A stretch of 64,000 nucleotides of DNA from Telluribacter humicola (GTDB lineage: Bacteria; Bacteroidota; Bacteroidia; Cytophagales; Spirosomataceae), in assembly GCF_017355935.1 (NCBI RefSeq), contig NZ_JAFIQT010000001.1:1674001-1738000 (forward strand). Reading direction: 5' to 3'. The translations under genes were made by a program, and so were the position numbers. This document shows positions 50,201 to 59,627 of this stretch, in pieces. Below the pieces are notes generated by a model. The model worked only from the letters and a program-made list of their open reading frames with translations. It was not told the origin of the DNA and did no database searches. The stretch's first letter is position 1, and each line of letters opens with the position of its first letter.

Positions 50201-50860
50201 ATGAAATTTTTTATTGACACTGCTAACCTGCAAGAAATAAAGGAGGCCCAGGCATTGGGAGTCCTTGATGGTGTAACAACTAATCCATCCCTGATGGCCA
50301 AAGAAGGCATCACGGGCAAAAACAACATCATGAGCCACTACAAAGCTATCTGCGATATCGTAGAAGGTGATGTAAGTGCTGAGGTTATCTCTACGGATTA
50401 TGAAGGTATGATCCGCGAGGGCGAAGAATTAATTGAAATAGACGAAAAGATCGTGGTAAAGGTACCCATGATCAAGGACGGAGTAAAGGCACTGAAATAT
50501 TTTTCAGGCAAAGGTATCAAGACCAACTGTACACTGGTGTTCTCAGCCGGACAGGCTCTGCTAGCCGCCAAAGCGGGTGCTACCTATGTATCGCCATTTG
50601 TTGGACGTCTTGATGACATTTCAACGGATGGAATGGATCTGATCGAGCAAATCGTGACGATCTACCGTAACTACGGCTACGAAACTCAGATACTGGCTGC
50701 TTCTGTACGTCATCCGATGCACATCATTCAGTGTGCCCAGTTGGGTGCTGATGTTATGACTGGTCCTTTGAGCGCCATTACTGCTCTGCTGAAGCACCCG
50801 TTGACTGACATTGGTCTGGAAAAATTCCTGGCTGATTATAATAAAGGAAACAACAGCTAA
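50201..50860 (+). CDS. tal: transaldolase (TalC/FSA-type)
   Basis: The 219-residue enzyme is the short form of transaldolase, which moves a three-carbon unit in the pentose phosphate pathway. Motifs are [17 protein letters not shown], the substrate loop [13 protein letters not shown] (about 24-36), the Schiff-base Lys in KIVVKVPM (about 87), [20 protein letters not shown] and [11 protein letters not shown]. Bacteroidota often annotate this as fructose-6-phosphate aldolase; motif reading alone cannot separate the two. It follows the SRP RNA gene and precedes ftsE by 69 bases. Confidence 0.93.
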   Translation: MKFFIDTANLQEIKEAQALGVLDGVTTNPSLMAKEGITGKNNIMSHYKAICDIVEGDVSAEVISTDYEGMIREGEELIEIDEKIVVKVPMIKDGVKALKYFSGKGIKTNCTLVFSAGQALLAAKAGATYVSPFVGRLDDISTDGMDLIEQIVTIYRNYGYETQILAASVRHPMHIIQCAQLGADVMTGPLSAITALLKHPLTDIGLEKFLADYNKGNNS

Positions 50861-50865
50861 TACTT

Positions 50866-50899
50866 TGTTACAGGACATAGCCTGTCCGGCCTGGTAACA
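50866..50899 (+). other. two-part hairpin between tal and ftsE
   Basis: GTTAC/GTAAC (50867-50871 and 50894-50898) encloses GGACA/TGTCC around TAGCC. No T run follows, so it may regulate or process the message rather than end it. Confidence 0.35.
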
Positions 50900-50929
50900 G
50901 GCGGTATTATTCTATAATAATTTTACAGC

Positions 50930-51616
50930 ATGAGTTTCTCGAATGAACCTGTCGTTACGCTGGAGCGGGTGGACATCTACCAGGGCGAAAGGCTGGTGTT
51001 AGCAGATGTACATTTTCAGGTTAATAAGGGTGAGTTTGTGTTTCTGATTGGGCGCACAGGCAGTGGCAAAAGCTCTTTACTCAAAACACTCTACGCAGAT
51101 CTGTGGCTACAGACCGGATCGGCTAAAGTGGCAGGGTATGAGCTGCATAAAATCCGGCGTAATGATATCCCCTTTCTGCGAAGGAAGATTGGTATCGTTT
51201 TTCAGGATTTTCAGCTGCTTACGGACCGCTCCGTTGAAGAAAATCTGTCGTTTGTACTACGGGCTACAGGCTGGAAAGATAAAGCCGATATTTCCCGCCG
51301 TATCTCAGAAGTACTGATGCAGGTAGGTCTGAGCACTTCGCCCAAAAAGATGCCCCATCAGCTTTCGGGTGGTGAGCAGCAGCGGGTTGTTATAGCACGT
51401 GCTATGCTCAACGAGCCCCAGATCCTGATTGCCGATGAGCCAACCGGTAACCTGGATCCCGAAGTAGGGGAGCAGGTTATGCAGGTATTTCAGACGATTA
51501 ACAATGCCGGAACGGCTATCCTGATGGCGACTCATAACTATGACTTCCTTCGGAATTTTCCCGCTCGTATATTAAAGTGCGAGAATGGAGAGGTGAAAGA
51601 AGCCGTAGCTAGCTAA
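50930..51616 (+). CDS. ftsE: cell division ATP-binding protein FtsE
   Basis: FtsE with FtsX controls cell-wall hydrolases at the division site. The 228-residue ATPase has Walker [18 protein letters not shown] (about 40-46), the Q loop IVFQDFQLL, the ABC signature [16 protein letters not shown] (about 144), Walker [15 protein letters not shown] and the switch His in MATHNYDFL. The start is the ATG at 50930. The ftsX gene is not next to it: a terminator and a convergent gene follow. That separation is worth noting but is known in Bacteroidota. Confidence 0.92.
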   Translation: MSFSNEPVVTLERVDIYQGERLVLADVHFQVNKGEFVFLIGRTGSGKSSLLKTLYADLWLQTGSAKVAGYELHKIRRNDIPFLRRKIGIVFQDFQLLTDRSVEENLSFVLRATGWKDKADISRRISEVLMQVGLSTSPKKMPHQLSGGEQQRVVIARAMLNEPQILIADEPTGNLDPEVGEQVMQVFQTINNAGTAILMATHNYDFLRNFPARILKCENGEVKEAVAS

Positions 51617-51633
51617 CAAATAAGTTGAATACT

Positions 51634-51669
51634 AGAAAGAGCGCATCCGGTACCGGATGCGCTCTTTCT
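51634..51669. terminator. perfect 36-base palindromic terminator
   Basis: AGAAAGAGCGCATCCGGT and its exact complement ACCGGATGCGCTCTTTCT form an uninterrupted palindrome between convergent genes (stops at 51616 and 51693). The RNA hairpin would need to open a small loop at GGTACC. Confidence 0.85.
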
Positions 51670-51692
51670 GTTTATACATGGCTACTTCTGGC

Positions 51693-53909
51693 TTAGTACG
51701 TTTTTATACCATTTCGGTAACCGGGTTTATTTTCGTACCAATCAGTCCGTTCTGAGCCGCTGCTTTGTGCCCAATCGATGAAGTACAAGTAGGCATCGGT
51801 AATAGGAGTGGCTTCGATAGGATAATTGAATTCCACGGGTAGTTCAATAGCCCACGGTAGATTACCTACGGAGCGGTAGTAACGACCGGAGGCTGGATTA
51901 GAATTATCCTTTATGGTACCAAAGAGGCTGGTACTAGCCTTAGCCGTTGGAGCGTAGTTAGCCAGGTGCACTTCTACCTCCCGCTTGCCATTTACAATGA
52001 TGAACGGGTTAATTTTCTCCTGACTCGCTTTGGCCGGATCCAGTGGTGTTGTGAAGTGGACAACCAGTTCGAGTTGGCCGGGAGTACCTTGTGGATTTTC
52101 TTTTACGGTATTGAACATTGAGCCGGATGTTCGCTTGATTAGTAACTCAGGCGAGTCATAGGCAATGATGACAGCCTTAGACTGTCCGGCTTCGGTCTTG
52201 TTAGGGGCCAGCTGGATGTATCCTTTGGTGTGACTATACCCGCTCACACTAGCCACCTCACTGCTGCTGACCCCGTCGAGCTGGAAGCCGAAACCATTTT
52301 CATAGGAGGCTCCAATGGCCCGGATGACAATCTTGTTTTTTAGCTCCACCAGCTTGTTATCAGCATTGTAGACGCGCGTGATCTGAGAGTTGATTATCAG
52401 GTCATTAAAATCATAGTCCCCTTGCGCCGGCCACAGATCCTCGAAGCCATAGGTAGCCCAGCCCGTAGCGGAGGGGTAGTAGGTGTTGTAGGCACGGATA
52501 GGATCAGTGGGGTAGTCGTCCTGCGCGTCGGGTACACCATCTTTGTCCGTGTCGGCGGTGGTAGACGCAGTAGGAGCCGCCGCAGGGGTACCAAAACCTT
52601 CAGGATTGCAGGAGCTGGTGGGGATATAGTTGCTGTTGGCACAGGTAAAATAACTGCCGGCAATAGAGGACTTATTGCTTTCTATTCCATTCATATCGCA
52701 GTAAGCTACAGTACCTACCATGGTGGCCGGGGGGGCAATTGTAGATGTACCCGACACTTTTATTATGGGCTTCATGGCCCCTTCACCTGTAATGGTACCT
52801 TCGTAATTCAGATTAACCGTATTCAGCATAGCCCCATTTTTGCATACCAGATTCGCTTTACCGTTGAGCCAGGTTGTCTTAGCTACTTTGATATAAGAGT
52901 TGTTGTTGAAAACATTACTGAGGTTAAAATCACCGTTGATGAGTAACTTGCAGTTATTTTCATTAATCGAATTTCCTCCCACGTTATAATTTCCTTCTAC
53001 CAGTACTGAATTATTATTGATCAGATGCCGGTTGTTGGTCAAGGACAGTTTTACAGTAAGTTCTCCGTTATTCAGGTACGAGTTAGAGCTATTGTTATTG
53101 ATGACGAAATCTCCGTTTACGGTCATCTTTCCATAATTCTCAAAGGAGCCACCAGTAGAAATGTTCCCTGTAAAGGTGAGAGCGTCGGAGTAGTTATGTA
53201 TGACAGCCGATGGATTATTAAAGTTCAAAGCCGAAACGCTCACCGTTGATCCTTCCAGGAAGTACACGGAGCAATCAGCATTTTTAGAAGAACTCAGCGT
53301 GGTGATGTTAGCGGAAGTGGCACATACCCGGAGCGTACCCCCATTCATAGTGATACTACCGCTATAGGTACCTTTCAGGCTTACTACCTCACCGTCATTT
53401 ACGGTAATGTTACTCTTATAGTTGGTGAAGGAACGGTTGACTCCGGTACTACAGTCGAGGCCGGAACCTGCCTGAACTCTTAGTGCTACGCCCGGAGTGG
53501 TAGTTTTGAAATCGGCAGATATATAGTCAGCCGCCTTTACTTTTTTGACTTCGGAGGCCCCGAAAGCATTTATTCTCTCAATGTACAGATCGGTAAGAGG
53601 TGCCGGTACCCTGAATTCCAGCTTCAGATTCTGATTGGCCGCTGTCATACCCGAGGCGATCTTCTGCCCAATGGTAGGTAGATTGTCATATACATTGATG
53701 CGGAAGCGCTCTCCGCCAGCTGTATTATTGCTGACTTTAATATTAAGTTGGATATCCCGGGTAGAGCGGAAGTCAAAATCCGCGCTGACTTTCAGATTCT
53801 GTATCGAGATGGTGTTACCGTTGCGGGTAGGGTCCAAATGCTTGGGGATGCAGCCGTGAATGGTAGCGGCCAGTAGTACAAGGATGATTCGGTAGAGGGG
53901 GATGTTCAT
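51693..53909 (-). CDS. LruC-domain lipoprotein (DUF4842)
   Basis: The 738-residue protein has a lipoprotein signal (MNIPLYRIILVLLAATIHGC). The middle (about 170-430) is a repetitive, Asn/Ser-rich beta-solenoid-like part (SGSITMNGGTLRVC, SNSYLNNGELTVKLSLTNN, GNYNVGGNSINENN). A calcium-binding-like DKDGVPDAQDDYPTDP follows (about 455). The C-terminal LruC domain runs from about 470 to 738 (YGFEDLWPAQGDYDFNDLII, VVHFTTPLDPAKA, and near the end YFIDWAQSS). The family is found on the surface of Bacteroidota and Leptospira. It is probably an adhesin or a structural surface protein. Confidence 0.88.
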   Translation of the reverse strand: MNIPLYRIILVLLAATIHGCIPKHLDPTRNGNTISIQNLKVSADFDFRSTRDIQLNIKVSNNTAGGERFRINVYDNLPTIGQKIASGMTAANQNLKLEFRVPAPLTDLYIERINAFGASEVKKVKAADYISADFKTTTPGVALRVQAGSGLDCSTGVNRSFTNYKSNITVNDGEVVSLKGTYSGSITMNGGTLRVCATSANITTLSSSKNADCSVYFLEGSTVSVSALNFNNPSAVIHNYSDALTFTGNISTGGSFENYGKMTVNGDFVINNNSSNSYLNNGELTVKLSLTNNRHLINNNSVLVEGNYNVGGNSINENNCKLLINGDFNLSNVFNNNSYIKVAKTTWLNGKANLVCKNGAMLNTVNLNYEGTITGEGAMKPIIKVSGTSTIAPPATMVGTVAYCDMNGIESNKSSIAGSYFTCANSNYIPTSSCNPEGFGTPAAAPTASTTADTDKDGVPDAQDDYPTDPIRAYNTYYPSATGWATYGFEDLWPAQGDYDFNDLIINSQITRVYNADNKLVELKNKIVIRAIGASYENGFGFQLDGVSSSEVASVSGYSHTKGYIQLAPNKTEAGQSKAVIIAYDSPELLIKRTSGSMFNTVKENPQGTPGQLELVVHFTTPLDPAKASQEKINPFIIVNGKREVEVHLANYAPTAKASTSLFGTIKDNSNPASGRYYRSVGNLPWAIELPVEFNYPIEATPITDAYLYFIDWAQSSGSERTDWYENKPGYRNGIKTY

Positions 53910-54077
53910 TCGTAAACGTATTCAAAAGTTTCTATTACCTACATGTACCGGAGTCGCTACCTGAATGATATATAGATAGTCCATTATTTAATCAATGGTA
54001 TAAAGGAATCGGTTACGTATCCACCCTTCTTCGAGCAAAAATAGCGCCATCCTTTACCGGGTACTTGGAGCACAAAA

Positions 54078-54102
54078 AAAGCAGGTCTTTATGACCTGCT
54101 TT
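54078..54102 (-). terminator. terminator of porX
   Basis: AAAGCAGGTC, loop TTTAT, then GACCTGCTTT is a 10-bp stem. On the minus strand it is followed by TTTTGTG. It lies 27 bases after the porX stop. Confidence 0.85.
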
Positions 54103-54128
54103 CTGACATCAATACTGGTTTACTGCTA

Positions 54129-55694
54129 CTACTTAGCCTTCATGTGTACAAAGGGTATGATTACCTCTTCCAGCGATACACCTCCGTGCTGGAAAGTATC
54201 GCGGTACAGGTTGACGTACTGGTTGTAGTTGTTGGGATAGGCAAAGAAGTAGTCTTCCTTGGTAAATACATAGGCTGTAGATACGTGCGGCTTGGGCAGG
54301 AAGAAGCGCTCGGGTTTACGGCATACAAAAACGTGGCCGTCATCAAAGCCCAGATTTTTTCCGTGCTTGTAGCGCAGGTTGGTGTTGGTTTCGCGGTAGC
54401 CAATGATCTTTACCGGCTTTTGCACCCGGGTCATACCGTGGTCGGTAGTCAGGATCAGACGTCCTTTCTTTTCGGCTACTTTTCGGATGAAGTCCAGCAG
54501 AGGGGAGTGCTGGAACCAGGAACGAGTGATAGAGCGGTAGGCCGCTTCGTCAGGTGCCAGTTCTTTAATCATCTGTACATCAGTACGTGCATGCGAAAGC
54601 ATATCCACGAAGTTGTACACGACGACATTGAGCTGGTTGTTGAGTAGGTTACTGAAGTTGTCTACCAGCGATTTGCCCTGGTTCGTATTCAGGATCTTGT
54701 TATAGGAAGCCTTTATATTCAGCCTGTTATATTCCAACTGCTTCTGCAGAAACTCGTTTTCGTAGTTGTTGAGCCCTTCCTCTCCGTCGGAGGTGTTCTC
54801 GTCACTGACCCACCATTGAGGGTATTTGCGCTCCATCTCGCTGGGCATCATACCCGAAAATATAGCATTGCGCGAGTAACCGGTGGTAGTAGGTAGGATG
54901 GAATAGTAGGCCGACTCCTCTTCAATAGTGAAGTACTCCTGCATAATAGACTGTATAACCTTCCACTGGTCGTAACGAAGGTTATCAATGAGCAGGAAGA
55001 ACAGGGGCTCGCTGCTGCCCTTCAGGTGCGGGAATACCTTCTGCTTCATCAACTGGTGAGAAAGCACGGGTTTATCAGCGCGGGGATCGTTAAGCCAGTC
55101 TTCGTATTCCTCCTCTATGAATTTGGCGAAGTTGGCATTCGCCTCGCTCTTCTGCATATTGAATACTTCTCCCATACTCTGATCCTGAGATGTTTCCAGC
55201 TCAAGCTCCCAGTAGATCAGCTTCTTGTATATTTCTACCCACTCCTCATGCCCGATGCGATCCTGGTACTGCATAGCCAGGTTACGGAACTGCTGCTGAT
55301 AGCTAAGAGTGGTTTTTTCGGTGACCAGGCGTTTGTTGTCTAGTATTTTCTTGACCGAAAGCAGGATCTGGTTCGGGTTGAGGGGCTTGATAAGGTAATC
55401 CGCAATTTTGGAGCCAATGGCATCCTCCATGATATGCTCTTCCTCACTTTTAGTGATCATGACGACCGGGAGGGCCGGATGCATCTGCTTGATCTGTGCA
55501 AGGGTTTCAAGACCGGTCATACCGGGCATCATTTCGTCCAGAAATACGATATCAAACCGGTTTTTCTCTACCTGGTCCAAGGCATCGGCTCCACTGTTAA
55601 CGGGAGTAACCTGATAACCCTTGTTGGTCAGGAACATGATGTGCGGTTTGAGCAGATCTATTTCATCATCGGCCCATAGTATGTTGTATTGCAT
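54129..55694 (-). CDS. porX: T9SS response regulator PorX (receiver + PglZ)
   Basis: PorX is the response regulator, working with the kinase PorY, that controls type IX secretion genes. The 521-residue protein starts with a receiver domain (1-120, LWADDEIDL and the phospho-acceptor Asp in FDIVFLDEMMPGMTGLETL at about 53, with a Lys in KIADYLIKPLNPNQILLSVK). A helical linker follows (about 130-210), then a PglZ domain of alkaline-phosphatase fold (about 215-521; metal-site motifs LLIDNLRYDQW, then NFVDMLSHARTD and LTTDHGMTR). In other species the PglZ part hydrolyses oligonucleotide signals. No DNA-binding domain is present. The T9SS cargo gene at 48535 fits. Confidence 0.95.
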   Translation of the reverse strand: MQYNILWADDEIDLLKPHIMFLTNKGYQVTPVNSGADALDQVEKNRFDIVFLDEMMPGMTGLETLAQIKQMHPALPVVMITKSEEEHIMEDAIGSKIADYLIKPLNPNQILLSVKKILDNKRLVTEKTTLSYQQQFRNLAMQYQDRIGHEEWVEIYKKLIYWELELETSQDQSMGEVFNMQKSEANANFAKFIEEEYEDWLNDPRADKPVLSHQLMKQKVFPHLKGSSEPLFFLLIDNLRYDQWKVIQSIMQEYFTIEEESAYYSILPTTTGYSRNAIFSGMMPSEMERKYPQWWVSDENTSDGEEGLNNYENEFLQKQLEYNRLNIKASYNKILNTNQGKSLVDNFSNLLNNQLNVVVYNFVDMLSHARTDVQMIKELAPDEAAYRSITRSWFQHSPLLDFIRKVAEKKGRLILTTDHGMTRVQKPVKIIGYRETNTNLRYKHGKNLGFDDGHVFVCRKPERFFLPKPHVSTAYVFTKEDYFFAYPNNYNQYVNLYRDTFQHGGVSLEEVIIPFVHMKAK

Positions 55695-55800
55695 GTGAAC
55701 AGCTGTTAAGGATTCGGTTTGTTATATAATGGTCAGATACGGTAATAGCATCTAAAATGATGCAGCGCCACGGATATTATCTGTAAAGATTTTAAAGCCC

Positions 55801-56559
55801 TTATGACGCTGGACCTGATCCGGATAAAAATTTCCGTGCCACACGGTGCAGGTCATCGGGGGTATCAACGCCATGGGAATCGTCCGGCGTAATTACCGCT
55901 TTTATAGTATAACCGTTTTCGAGCCACCGAAGTTGTTCGAGAGCCTCGGCTTTTTCGAGGGGTGATACCGGAAGTTGGGTTATTTCGGCCAGAATATCGG
56001 TCCGGTAAGCATAAATTCCGATGTGTTTATAAAAGGTATGTGTGCTGAGCCATTCTGACTCCGGAAGACCGCGCAGGTAGGGGACTGTATGCCGGCTAAA
56101 ATAAAGTACCTGATGCTGACGGGTAAGTACTACTTTGGGAGAATTAGGATTAAAGAGTGTTTCCTGGTCTTCAATGACTTTGACCAGAGTGGCCAGTTCC
56201 GTTTGACCGTCCAGTACCTCCGCCAGCCGGTCGATCTGTCCGGGCTGGATAAAAGGCTCATCACCCTGAATATTTATGACATAATCGGCCGCAGCATCAA
56301 TTTTCTGCAAAGCCTCAAAGCAGCGGTCTGTACCGCTCTGGTGGTCAGATGAGGTCATGACAGCGACACCACCAAACTCCTCTACATGGTTCAGAATCCG
56401 TTCGTCGTCGGTGGCTACAACGACTTTTTCTAACTGAGTGGCCTGCGAAGCCTGTTCATATACGCGCCGGATCATGCTTTTACCCTCAATATCAACGAGG
56501 GCTTTGGCCGGAAAACGAGTGGAAGCAAAGCGGGCGGGTATGATACCTATTATTTTCAC
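55801..56559 (-). CDS. kdsB: 3-deoxy-manno-octulosonate cytidylyltransferase
   Basis: KdsB makes CMP-Kdo, the activated sugar for the lipopolysaccharide inner core. The 252-residue enzyme has the nucleotide-binding start IGIIPARFASTRFPAKAL, then MIRRVYEQA, VVVATDDERIL, SSDHQSGTDRC (about 76), VINIQGDEPFI and the C-terminal HIGIYAYRTDIL and GVDTPDDLHRV segments. Length and motifs are standard. It lies upstream of porX on the same strand, with about 105 bases between. Confidence 0.96.
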   Translation of the reverse strand: MKIIGIIPARFASTRFPAKALVDIEGKSMIRRVYEQASQATQLEKVVVATDDERILNHVEEFGGVAVMTSSDHQSGTDRCFEALQKIDAAADYVINIQGDEPFIQPGQIDRLAEVLDGQTELATLVKVIEDQETLFNPNSPKVVLTRQHQVLYFSRHTVPYLRGLPESEWLSTHTFYKHIGIYAYRTDILAEITQLPVSPLEKAEALEQLRWLENGYTIKAVITPDDSHGVDTPDDLHRVARKFLSGSGPAS

Positions 56560-56609
56560 TGTGGTACGTATTAAGATTGGGTAGCTCTAAAAAACTTTTA
56601 AAATTAATG

Positions 56610-56617
56610 TATCTTTG
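56610..56617 (+). promoter_or_regulatory. -7 promoter box upstream of the DUF4905 gene
   Basis: TATCTTTG matches TAnnTTTG. It lies about 140 bases before the TTG start at 56756; the long leader holds no known structure. No -33 element is clear. Confidence 0.4.
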
Positions 56618-56755
56618 TTTATAGCCCAGTATCCATTTGAAATGGGTATGGGAGTCTGAATTGTGAATGTACTATCCTGAAAGAACAAAGCTCCCGGTCG
56701 GTTGTTCACTGGGGAGTAACCCAGGTTATCATCAGGAACTAATCTGCTTATAGTA

Positions 56756-57550
56756 TTGATCGAGTATTTCTCCTACGTATTTCCTCATGCCATCTGGCGT
56801 ATACTACCACATCCTGCACCGGAGCGCGACGAGTGGGCGGTGGAGCTTCGGGATACTCAAAACAAAGAAACAGCTTTTGCATTGATTGACCTGGCTAAGC
56901 CTACCATGCGGTGGCTGGTGAAACCGGAAGGTACCGATTGGTGGACTACCCTTACTGCTTTTGCCGGAGAGCAGGTGTTAATGCATAACTACCGCTTTCC
57001 GGATATGCCCGAACCCACAGACCTGCTGGCTGTTTCGGAAGGGGAAGGGCTACTGAGTTGGGCGGTTCCTAACCATGTTTTTGTGCGGGTTCTGGATGAG
57101 AGCCACCTACTGGTAGCCACCCGGCAGAACGACAGCGTACGGTATAAGCAGTGTAACATGCACACCGGAGAACTGCGTCCCTACAGTAAAGATGAAAAAA
57201 ATAGTTCGGCGGAACAGCCCAACTACCAGTTGCCCGTCAGGTATCGGCCACGAGATGTATATTTTACTACCCTTTCATCGTTTTTGGATAAAACCGTGAA
57301 TGTGAAGGAGGTCTTAGCGGTTGATTATCTGGAAGTAAATCCTTATATAGCGTTTTCTTACTATATTTACGAAGAAGAAAAGATAGCACAATACGCATTA
57401 ATTATAAATCGGCAGAGGGAGGTTCTGTACCACCAGCGTATGGCCGAAGGCCGTGAATGGGTGGGGAGAGATACCATGTTTCTGAAAGGGAATACGCTTG
57501 TTTTTCTGCGGAATAGTAATGAATTAGTAAGCCTAAAACTTGAACCCTAA
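56756..57550 (+). CDS. DUF4905 protein
   Basis: The 264-residue cytoplasmic protein belongs to a Cytophagales family of unknown function. It starts with TTG at 56756 (MIEYFSYVFPHAIWRILPHP); no ATG stands nearer to the conserved beginning. The sequence is beta-rich, with repeats like WAVELRDTQNKETAFALIDL, LLSWAVPNHVFVRVLDESHLL and EVLYHQRMAEGREWVGRDTMF. A beta-propeller-like shape is possible but not certain. The last 11 bases overlap the frame of the LysM gene, whose chosen start is 2 bases after its stop, so the two are in one operon. Confidence 0.82.
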   Translation: MIEYFSYVFPHAIWRILPHPAPERDEWAVELRDTQNKETAFALIDLAKPTMRWLVKPEGTDWWTTLTAFAGEQVLMHNYRFPDMPEPTDLLAVSEGEGLLSWAVPNHVFVRVLDESHLLVATRQNDSVRYKQCNMHTGELRPYSKDEKNSSAEQPNYQLPVRYRPRDVYFTTLSSFLDKTVNVKEVLAVDYLEVNPYIAFSYYIYEEEKIAQYALIINRQREVLYHQRMAEGREWVGRDTMFLKGNTLVFLRNSNELVSLKLEP

Positions 57551-57551
57551 C

Positions 57552-58493
57552 ATGAAGAATCTGATTCGATTGACGTTGTTGCTGGTATGCTGTTTGACCG
57601 GAGTGGAATCGGCTCGGGCCGTGGGTACTACCCGCACAGCAGTAGTTCGCTTTGATTCGGTAGGCACTGAAACTGTAAATGGCAAAGTGTACATACTGCA
57701 TAAGGTAAATCCGGGACAGACGATGTACGCGGTTATGCGCCGCTACAAGACCACAATTCAGGCTATTAAGGATGCCAATCCCGGAATCAATGACCAGCTA
57801 AAATTCGATCAGGTAATCAGGGTACCTTATGTGGCACCTCAAGGCAAGGTGCAGGTTGCTAAGGAAGAAGTAAAGGAGCAAAAGCCAAAGGAAGAAAAAG
57901 TAGCTGCCACCACACCGCAGAAGACTGCGCCCGCTGCTTCTGGTATACACAAGGTAGAGGCCGGTCAGACGCTGTATAGTATAGCCGTTAAGAATGGTGT
58001 ACTTATGGCAGACATCCGCCGGTGGAACAACATGACTTCGGATAATGTTATGCTTGGGCAGGAGCTGATCGTTTCAGAGAGCGCTTACCTGGCGCGTCGC
58101 CCTAGTGAGGTTGTCGCGACTAATGATGTATCGGACTCAGCCCGTGCCAAGGCCGCCGTACCTGAGAAGGTAGTAAAGCCGGTCGAAGCTCCCGCACCTA
58201 CCATGCCTATGGCGGGAAAGAAGATGCGGGAAACCGGACTTGCTGAGGTAATAGATACAGATGAAAGTACTAGCAAATTCCTGGCTCTTCATCGTAGTGC
58301 CCCCATTGGTACGCTAGTGCAGGTGAAGAATGAATTTAACCAGCAGACACTTTGGGTTAAAGTGATTGGACGGATACCTAATACCTCGGTTAACGAAGAT
58401 ATTGTAATAAAGCTGTCGGCTCGTGCTTTCGAACGGCTTTCACCCGATACCCGCCGATTTAGAGCTGAAATTAATTACATAGAGGCCAATTAA
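57552..58493 (+). CDS. exported LysM protein with an RlpA-like C-terminus
   Basis: The 313-residue protein binds peptidoglycan. It has a signal peptide (MKNLIRLTLLLVCCLTGVES; the ATG at 57552 is chosen for it). Two LysM domains follow (about 42-95, LHKVNPGQTMYAVMRRYKTT, and 137-180, HKVEAGQTLYSIAVKNGVLM), joined by a Lys/Glu-rich linker. The C-terminus (about 220-313) is a double-psi-barrel RlpA-like domain (GLAEVIDTDESTSKFLALHR, then LHRSAPIGTLVQVKNEF and the final INYIEAN). It probably modifies or follows the cell wall at division. Two bases separate it from the DUF4905 gene. Confidence 0.9.
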   Translation: MKNLIRLTLLLVCCLTGVESARAVGTTRTAVVRFDSVGTETVNGKVYILHKVNPGQTMYAVMRRYKTTIQAIKDANPGINDQLKFDQVIRVPYVAPQGKVQVAKEEVKEQKPKEEKVAATTPQKTAPAASGIHKVEAGQTLYSIAVKNGVLMADIRRWNNMTSDNVMLGQELIVSESAYLARRPSEVVATNDVSDSARAKAAVPEKVVKPVEAPAPTMPMAGKKMRETGLAEVIDTDESTSKFLALHRSAPIGTLVQVKNEFNQQTLWVKVIGRIPNTSVNEDIVIKLSARAFERLSPDTRRFRAEINYIEAN

Positions 58494-58568
58494 AGATTAA
58501 GTACTCCATATATCTGGTAAGTTAGACTCTTATAGTTAGAGCGCCAGACTTTGAATCAAATAGAGCAA

Positions 58569-58787
58569 ATGAAACATTCACCCCAATACAGATCCAAGCG
58601 GGAAGAAGAGAGAGCTGCCCTTAAGAATACCACCGGCTATAAGGTGTGGAGCGTGATGTTTACGATCATGTATCCTTTCATTGCCATCTTTACCTTTATT
58701 TTTTCGGGTATAGTAATGTTTTTCTCAGGTATATCACGGGTATTGGCTTACCTGTTCAGAAGTAATCATGCCAGCCCCCGAAACTAA
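58569..58787 (+). CDS. small membrane protein of unknown function
   Basis: The 72-residue protein has a charged N-terminus (HSPQYRSKREEERAALKNTT) and one long hydrophobic stretch (about 30-65), perhaps two helices (MFTIMYPFIAIFTFIFSGIV and VMFFSGISRVLAYLF). The start is the ATG at 58569; a TTG at 58551 is possible. The end overlaps the next gene by 20 bases, so the pair is translationally linked. I do not recognise the family. Confidence 0.65.
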   Translation: MKHSPQYRSKREEERAALKNTTGYKVWSVMFTIMYPFIAIFTFIFSGIVMFFSGISRVLAYLFRSNHASPRN

Positions 58788-59574
58788 CGCAGTCTCTATT
58801 GCTGTGCCGGGTTATGTTGCTGAGTTGCTTGAAAAAAAGTATGAGCAGTACAACCGGCCAGACTTTATCCCACAAGACCCAATCAGTATTCCGCACCGCT
58901 TTAGCCTAAAGCAGGATATTGAAATCATGAGCTTCTGGGCTTCCATCCTGGCGTGGGGCCAGCGTAAGACCATCATTAATAAGTGTCTGGAACTGGTTGA
59001 GCTAATGGATGGTGCTCCCTACGATTTTGTAAGAAACCATCAGGATAGTGATCTGAAGCGTTTCCTGGCTTTTAAGCACCGGACTTTCAACGCCACCGAT
59101 ACGCTATACTTCCTCCATTTCTTTCGGGACTTCTACCAGAAGCACGACTCATTAGAGGAGGCCTTCCTGCAAGGTATGAGTACCGGTGACCAAACCGTCG
59201 AAGGCGCCCTCAGGGGTTTTCATGACCTGTTCTGCTCCCTTGAAGATTTTCCTGCCCGTACTCGTAAACACATCGCGACACCTGTCCGTAAGTCATCGTG
59301 TAAGCGGCTGAATATGTTTTTACGCTGGATGGTACGCCAGGACGACCGGGGCGTGGACTTCGGTATCTGGACCCGTATTCAGCCCAGACAGTTGGTGTGC
59401 CCCTGCGATGTACACGTAGACCGCGTGTCCCGGCACCTGGGCCTTATTACCCGCCCCCAAACCGACTGGCAAACCGCTACCGAACTGACTGCTTCACTCC
59501 GGCAGCTTGACCCCAAAGACCCTATTAAATACGATTTTGCTCTTTTTGGATTGGGGATAGAGGGGTATGTGTAG
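58768..59574 (+). CDS. TIGR02757-family (DUF2400) protein
   Basis: The 268-residue cytoplasmic protein belongs to a family of unknown function related in shape to the HhH-GPD DNA glycosylases. Motifs are PQDPISIPHRFSLKQDIEIM, MSFWASILAWGQRKTIINKC (about 54-73), FHDLFCSLEDFPARTRKHI and RQLVCPCDVHVDRVSRHLGL, the last with the acidic/His pattern that stands near the active site in the glycosylase fold. Overlap with the small membrane gene suggests coexpression. No enzymatic role has been shown that I can name with confidence. Confidence 0.9.
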   Translation: MPAPETNAVSIAVPGYVAELLEKKYEQYNRPDFIPQDPISIPHRFSLKQDIEIMSFWASILAWGQRKTIINKCLELVELMDGAPYDFVRNHQDSDLKRFLAFKHRTFNATDTLYFLHFFRDFYQKHDSLEEAFLQGMSTGDQTVEGALRGFHDLFCSLEDFPARTRKHIATPVRKSSCKRLNMFLRWMVRQDDRGVDFGIWTRIQPRQLVCPCDVHVDRVSRHLGLITRPQTDWQTATELTASLRQLDPKDPIKYDFALFGLGIEGYV

Positions 59575-59627
59575 CCTCAAACATTAATTAAAACAAGAGG
59601 TTAAGGGGGTAGCTAAAAGTCTTCCCT

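Noticed and set aside
51634-51669. Possible attachment site or operator in the 36-base palindrome
   Set aside because: Its place midway between convergent stops and its A/T edges match the other shared terminators of the window.
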